In this document: positions 59,854-64,000 of the stretch, piece by piece
Layout: the number at the start of each line of letters is the position of its first letter
Numbering within the stretch: position 1 is the stretch's first letter
Assembly: GCA_020081605.1 (NCBI GenBank)
Contig: JAHREC010000018.1
Coordinates: 2,232,001-2,296,000 of the forward strand
DNA from: Albifimbria verrucaria
Lineage: Eukaryota; Ascomycota; Sordariomycetes; Hypocreales; Stachybotryaceae
Direction: 5' to 3'
DNA length: 64,000 bases
The notes under the pieces: generated by a model
The model's database searches: none
What the model saw: the letters and a program-made list of their open reading frames with translations, nothing else
What the model was told of the DNA's origin: nothing
Made by a program: the position numbers and the translations under genes

Positions 59854-60867
59854 TTACTGAGCCTTCTTGGCAAACTCGACCCTGAGAATGAGATGCTTGA
59901 AACCAAAACCGTCCATCTTGTTGCACGCCTTGACCGCATCGGAGCGGTCTGCGAAGCTGATGAATGCGAAGCCCTTGGCCATGCCGGTTTCTCGGTCCTT
60001 GGCAAGGAAAACTCTGGTGACACGACCGAACCGCTCGAACATGTCGCGCAGCTCTCCCTCCTCGGCCATTTCCGAAACCTTTGAAAGAATATTATTAGCT
60101 CATACCGCGGCAAAATGATCATGCGGGAATGACTTACGTTGGTAACGCGCAGAGTCGCCAGGTCGTCTCTCTCTCCGTACTTGGAACCACCCATGCGCTC
60201 TCCGGCAGCGCCTGCCCGGTCGCCACGCAGGGCCGGAGGCACATATGATCCCTTCTTGCCAGCGGCACCGGCATCGGCCGCGGGCTCGTCGCCCATGCCA
60301 GCGCCAACATCTGCCGAGGCGTTCTCTCCGATGGGAGCCATGGTGTCCTTGTACGGACACCTGGCGGTGAAATGCTCGCCGTTACAGATACGACACTTGA
60401 CCTTCTTGTCCTTCAGCTTGTCCTTCATAGCCTGGGCGTTGGGATCGGCGCCCTCGTCCTTGGCATCCTTGCGCCAGTTGAAGCTGGGTCGGAAGATGAT
60501 GTTCTCGCCCACCGAGGTGGTATCGGGGGCCGGGCCAGGGCCATCCTTTGCGCTCAGGCCGAACTTGCTCCAGGTTTTTCGGTCGGCGACACGGGGGTTG
60601 ACTGTCTCGGTGTGGGTAATGTAGCGCACGCGGCGGGTGGTCTTTACTTTTGGCCCTGGTCGTTGATTCGGTAGCTGATGATGGTCTTGGTGCCATCCTT
60701 GTTGGAGATGGTCTGGATGGGAGGGAGTTCGGAGCTGGTCTCCTCGATATCATCGTCGTCGGCCCAGTCGTGCCTATTTTGATGGTGGGGTTAGCTGTGG
60801 AAAACCAAGTATGGGTGCGGCGGAGGGCTCACTTGGGCTTCGTGTCTGCTACAGCCGCGGGAGCCAT
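59854..60867 (-). CDS. TIF35: Translation initiation factor eIF3 subunit G
   Basis: Three exons (60,833-60,867, 60,138-60,773, 59,854-60,078) encode 298 residues after one correction. The N-terminal half holds [10 protein letters not shown] and the eIF3g zinc-knuckle [16 protein letters not shown]. The C-terminal RRM has RNP2 LRVTNVSE and RNP1 KGFAFISF, ending VEFAKKAQ. eIF3g binds eIF4B and RNA within the eIF3 complex on the 40S ribosome and helps scanning and reinitiation. The second intron (59 nt) splits the RRM directly after LRVTN. A G is missing near 60,647, where an in-frame TAA would otherwise stop the protein at residue 50. As eIF3g is essential in yeast, this is strong evidence that breaks of this kind are read errors. 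Confidence 0.95.
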
Positions 60868-62002
60868 GGTGAATCTGAGGTTTTCTGGAGAGCGACGCAG
60901 TTGGTGATTTCGTCCTGGTAACGGCAGCAAGACGGTCGCGCAGCGTTAGGCCTCGGATATACGTTGGTCACAGAGTTTCTTGCTGTTATCTGAATTTAAT
61001 GACTTTTTCGTGGGGGATTGAGAATCACGGTGGGGCACACTGTCAGCCACATTGAAGTGTGGCTTGTGGCGCCACGACAGCACGTGACTCTCCTCTTTTC
61101 TCATTGTCACGAGGCGCCACCATCGCTCAGATCGGGCGGGCTGGTTGGTACTGTACTACCGGTACTACTGTAGTATTGTATTGTATATACAGTAGCCCTT
61201 CTGAAGAATGACTGGAAAGGCCAGATGATTCGAGTACCGAAAGGGGTTTCGTCACTGACAAATCAGGCAATATTATATGACAAGGGAGCTGCTTCGCCTC
61301 GTTTGCGTCGTCTTTGACAGCTGGCGAATGATTCCATGACCGCAACGTTCTCCATGCCGACAAAGCCGAGCAGCCACACTGACCTCCAAACTATCCAGAA
61401 CCATGGCTTGGACGGATAACGCGTCTCCGGACTGCGCCGGAAACATCAGCACGAAGATTCGTGGAAGAAAGGAACACGGAGGGACCCCTAGTAGGCGCCA
61501 TCCCAGAAAGACCCTAATACATTGGTAAGACAGCAACAGTTTGCAGGCGGCTACCGAGTGGTTGAGACGTGTTCGGTATCAAGATTACACCACTCTTGGC
61601 CCGGCCAGCCGTGAGAGAAGCCGGGTAGCAGCAGACCGATCTGTGCGGAACCTGGTACCGCTACCCACCCCTCGCTCCGGTTGGTGTGGACACTATACTA
61701 CACAGCTCAGTGGCGGAGTCACTGTACACCGAGCTAACAGCGGACCCTCCGCGTAATCGCCGCCAAGATGTTTGGCTGTGGCGCTTTCACGAGGACAACG
61801 GGAGAAAGTAGTCCTTGGCGATTGATAAATACCTTAGGTTCCACCACCATCCGCCCTTTGATCACGTAGTGACTTTTCCTCCCTCGTAATTTCTTCATTT
61901 CCTACTTCTGGTTGCGATTTCTTCCAGACTCGAACGCGCAATCTACAAGAGGCCATCGCAGCCGTCGAATCCTCCCTATCACCACTGAACACCGACAACA
62001 CC
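60868..62002. promoter_or_regulatory. Divergent region between eIF3g and CYSTM genes
   Basis: This is 1.1 kb between divergent starts and contains both promoters. At 61,140-61,200 there is a GTACTACTG/TAGTATTG microsatellite-like stretch. A segment at 61,548-61,580 resembles a tRNA D-arm but has no T arm. No gene is supported. Confidence 0.45.
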
Positions 62003-62407
62003 ATGTCTAACAAACTTGGAGAAGAGCCCCGCCGTACGGTGCTCCCCACATCCGCCTAAGCCTGCGTATGGCGGTCCCTCGCCATACCCAGAAGAATCGC
62101 AAGGCAGCTACCCGCCTCCTCAGCAACAAATGCAAGGCTATTACCCGCCTCAGCAACAACAAGTACAAGGCTACTACCCACCTCAGCAGCAGCAGCAGCC
62201 ATATTATCAGCCTGGCCCCAGATGGGATATTACAACCAAGGGCCTCAAGGCCCGTTTCCTGCCGGTCACGGCCCTTACCCTCCAACCGGCGCCTACGGAC
62301 CACAAGGCTATCCTCCTCCTCAAGCGCGTGAACGTCGAGGACCCGGTATTTTCGAGGGCTTGCTGGCTGGTCTGGCCTGCTGCTGCTGCTTAGACCTACT
62401 CTTCTAA
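62003..62407 (+). CDS. CYSTM-domain protein (Pro/Gln/Tyr-rich with cysteine-rich tail anchor)
   Basis: ATG 62,003 starts MSNKLGEEP. After three missing bases in C4 runs (62,027-62,030, 62,044-62,047, 62,216-62,219) the protein is 135 residues. It is dominated by repeats of the type GYYPPQQQQ and a Gly/Pro/Tyr-rich linker, then ends GIFEGLLAGLACCCCLDLLF. That last part is a CYSTM module: a short hydrophobic helix with four consecutive cysteines at the extreme C-terminus. CYSTM proteins are tail-anchored, often palmitoylated, and associated with stress tolerance in eukaryotes. The disordered repeat region should face the cytosol. A pyrimidine-rich leader precedes the ATG. Confidence 0.85.
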
Positions 62408-64000
62408 GCGACTTCTGTACCAATGTATCAACCAACTCGGAGTGGCACATCTACTGTGTTTCGGTTTTGCCGGGTATCGAGCGCAAACAGCGACGGCTAT
62501 CGTAATAAGGTGTTGAGATGGGGATGGAATTGCCGTACACTTTTACTATTGTATGTTGTATCGCCCATGGCACTGGGCTCGGCATAGGGTGTTAGGGCGT
62601 CTGGTTCTGTTGGGCAGTGACAGCATAATAAAATGCAGCCCTTCGGTTTTTTGAGGAGTGGGTGTTTTTGTATTTTTCTTTCCTCCTAACATTCCAAATT
62701 AGAGGCGGGTGTGCTTTTACTTGTTATTGAAGGTGTACTAGGTAGGCCCTGTCAGCACGAGCTTTGTTGTTGACTCAATATAACTTTCGACATCCGACGT
62801 CCTTGAATCCATTTCGCGTCCAACTTGAGTATGTGGCTGTCACCAGCACTTGGAGACATTATGATTAGTAGTTGTAGGGTTCAGCCTCGGGGTGTTGGTT
62901 TTGTTATCCATTTCTGGCTTTGATGATCCCGAACTTGCAAAGTACGGCCACAGTTACTGTAACGGATGTAGTTAGGTGTTGGACCGGTTGGGTAGTGTAA
63001 TGGTGGAACATTGATTGAGTGATGTCAAGAGTCCATCTCCGGAAAGTGGACTCTCGGCGCAGATGCGTCAATCGACCCGCTGGATGGCCAGAGACCATTA
63101 AAAAGTCTATATTGTCACATCCAGGTCGGAATTCTGAAATGCCATGACTAACAAGCCGATATCTTCAGACCACAGCCCATGCGATTCGACGCCGCATTCC
63201 CGAAAATGGCATGGTCTGCCACTACTCATTACTCTGTACAGGGTAACTGATCTTTTGCCGTTGGGTACGACATGCCTCTATCCGCTATGGGGGTGACGGT
63301 TTAAACATCGTAAGCTGTTCGCAAAGATCCGAATGGTGGACATGATAACTAATGACCGCACATGATATATTGGTTCGTGGAAATCCTAGATATGAAGAGC
63401 AGAAGCCAATGCTGACTTTAGTGATAGGTGGGCAGATTTCAACAACAGGCATATCGAAATTTACATGGGCCGCTTGAGTGCCTCGATCCAATGGGAAGGC
63501 CGCTGCGTCGGTCGCAGGATCATGTTCAATAAATGTAAACATGAAAGTAGCACTCTATATTAAGCCCGCTCTTGCGGCGATGTCCTCAACCTGCATACAT
63601 GTCGTTGTGCGCAGGCAGCATGGATGTCACAGACGATACCCTGAAGCCATCAGGAGCAGAACATGGTCGGACACACACAGGATTTCACTACGAGCCGGTA
63701 CAGTATAGCGACAGAAGCACCGTGATTTGAGCTAACGTGTATGATGATGGCCAAATGTGAAATAATCCAAAGAGGTAGCTTGTCGTGCGTATTTGACATA
63801 CCTACGTACATTAGTAGGTATACGAGGGAACCACTCTGGAGCCCCAAGCATCCGCATCCACTCCGTGTTCCCACATCAGGATACCGGCATGACATACCTA
63901 AATCTAAATGGCTTGGTATGGAGACCGACCCTGTCTCTTGTTTAGCGGATGTGGCAATTTTGAGAAGCGAATGCGAAAAACCGAGACGTTGTATGGTGTA
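62408..64000. other. Terminal gene-free stretch
   Basis: There is no confident gene. On the minus strand about 63,440-63,600 reads VEDIAARAGLI, a TAG, then SATFMFTFIEHDPATDAAAF in the same frame, which looks like a piece of coding sequence with one nonsense codon. I cannot assign it to a family. The rest shows short frames only. Confidence 0.35.

Noticed and set aside
61548..61640. tRNA-like D-arm (CCGAGTGGTTGAGAC)
   Set aside because: No matching T arm with GTTCRA, no acceptor stem and no plausible anticodon stem.
8097..62407. A secondary-metabolite or transport gene cluster linking the MFS genes and the Zn2Cys6 regulator
   Set aside because: The genes are tens of kilobases apart, separated by housekeeping genes, and no backbone synthase is present.

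Overview
The window is nuclear DNA from a filamentous ascomycete, most likely a Sordariomycete and plausibly Hypocreales. Genes are separated by long low-complexity, pyrimidine-rich leaders. Introns are short (mostly 53-127 nt) with GTAAGT-type donors. The gene set is typical of moulds: an AreB-type GATA factor, a divergent histone H4 variant, a Cho2 phosphatidylethanolamine methyltransferase, a CYSTM protein and a Zn2Cys6 regulator. There is no phage, plasmid, CRISPR or bacterial operon structure. I cannot name the species.

Layout. 0-6 kb: leader-like DNA with one 51-codon cysteine-rich ORF. 6-10 kb: a MOSC-domain gene (-) divergent from a DHA2-type MFS exporter (+). 13.9-16.5 kb: a small spliced ORF candidate, a membrane-anchored GNAT-like gene (+), and a six-exon histone H4 variant (-) whose exons are too short to show up as long open frames. 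17.3-25.6 kb: areB (-), SVF1 (+), an unknown Arg-rich protein (+) and a mitochondrial K+/H+ exchange-related protein (-). 27.3-35 kb: tRNA-Ala(AGC) with an intron, a ROG1-like serine esterase (-) and an RBR E3 ligase (-). 39.4-41.7 kb: a Zn2Cys6 regulator (-). 41.7-49.5 kb: about 7.8 kb with no gene I can support. 49.5-55.5 kb: CHO2 (-) and an MFS sugar transporter (-). 57-62.4 kb: a decayed ankyrin-repeat gene, a small unknown coiled-coil gene (+), eIF3g (-) and a CYSTM protein (+).

The main caveat for any reader is that most otherwise conserved genes here contain single-base frame breaks: about 32 in 12 genes, roughly 26 missing and 6 extra bases. Most sit in short homopolymers, especially runs of four G or C. 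Genes needed for growth (eIF3g, CHO2) are affected, and adding or removing the single bases restores whole-codon totals in every case. I therefore read this as base-calling error in the assembly rather than mass gene death. The corrected gene models are described by position and are not written out.

The most interesting biology is the histone H4 variant with 16-nt and 32-nt micro-exons, the GATA-rich intron of areB that also carries an in-frame alternative start, and the 51-residue cysteine-knuckle protein.
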